Assembly: GCA_038127535.1 (NCBI GenBank)
Contig: JAYPHU010000036.1
Location: 1-25,858 of the forward strand
Source: JAYPHU01 sp038127535
Lineage (GTDB): Bacteria; Pseudomonadota; Alphaproteobacteria; Rhodospirillales; UBA2165
Direction of reading: 5' to 3'
Length of the DNA stretch: 25,858 nucleotides
Part shown: positions 25,676 to 25,858 of the stretch, piece by piece
Numbering within the stretch: position 1 is the first letter of the stretch
Layout: every line of letters begins with the position of its first letter
Notes under the pieces: generated by a model
The model's input: only the letters and a program-made list of their open reading frames with translations
Database searches by the model: none
Told to the model about the DNA's origin: nothing
Position numbers and translations under genes: made by a program

Positions 25676-25858
25676 TCTCCGCCGCCGTTAGCGGATAGCT
25701 AGTTGATTAAGTACGTAGCCTTTGAGCGGAACATCATATCTCTCAGGATCAGGCCTAACGTTAAATGGCTCCTCTGCAGCTTGGACAAGAGGAATGGGCA
25801 GCTAATGGCTAATCTCGGAAACTAGCCTCACCGATAAATGACTTCGGCTAAGAAGCCG
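25676..25858. other. 183-bp right-edge region, no certain gene
   Basis: No clear gene. On the minus strand, 37 codons before the TAA at 25688-25690 read as a plausible protein end (…VQAAEEPFNVRPDPERYDVPLKGYV…). The frame is closed by a TAG at 25802-25804 with no start codon between, so this would be a broken remnant if real. The last 14 bases form a hairpin (CGGCT, loop AAGA, AGCCG) cut at the window edge. Confidence 0.3.

Overview
The window looks like chromosomal core DNA of an alphaproteobacterium, probably close to the Rhodospirillales. This rests on gene content and order: an alphaproteobacterial-type block of ubiG, lysC, ptsP, prfA, prmC, a DUF4167 gene and clpB, plus sfsA-map-radC, a BioC/NDUFAF5-type methyltransferase beside comF, and grxC-nit-DUF1178. 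GC content is high and intergenic spaces are short. Two runs of exactly 100 N (2790-2889 and 15596-15695) are assembly gaps. Each splits a pair of genes and creates a false fused reading frame (map/radC and hisS/hemA-like).

Layout, left to right. 1-1278 (minus): an MFS transporter cut by the window edge, and an alpha/beta hydrolase. 1362-2180 (plus): a GST-family protein. 2181-4145 (minus): sfsA, map and radC, with the gap between map and radC. 4185-5078 (minus): NDUFAF5-like methyltransferase. 5184-5748 (plus): a decayed comF pseudogene. 5844-7031 (plus): grxC and a Nit-type amidase, both glutathione-linked. 7028-7582 (minus): a small methyltransferase. 7686-8111 (plus): DUF1178. 8126-8872 (minus): ubiG. 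9062-12646 (plus): lysC and ptsP. 12839-16903 (plus): rodZ-like, hisS and a hemA-like gene. 16903-18830 (plus): prfA and prmC, overlapping each other. 19047-19592 (plus): DUF4167. 19602-20393 (minus): MOSC protein. 20522-23119 (plus): clpB behind an RpoH-type promoter. 23116-24507 (minus): M23 peptidase. 24508-25003: noncoding with an AT-rich island. 25004-25675 (plus): queH.

Most genes are housekeeping: amino-acid biosynthesis, nitrogen-PTS signalling, cell shape, translation and its release factor with the matching methyltransferase, ubiquinone synthesis, protein disaggregation, wall remodelling and queuosine synthesis. No mobile element, CRISPR array, rRNA or tRNA gene was recognised.

The observations most worth a second look are these. 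First, a full-length glutamyl-tRNA reductase homologue sits in the ancestral hemA-prfA-prmC order but has glycine where the catalytic cysteine should be. Second, the lysC leader carries an intrinsic terminator overlapped by a tiny Thr/Pro-rich reading frame, a possible attenuator. Third, comF is degraded. Fourth, queH has an AT-rich upstream region with palindromes overlapping a promoter-like element. I see no clear new defence or mobile system.
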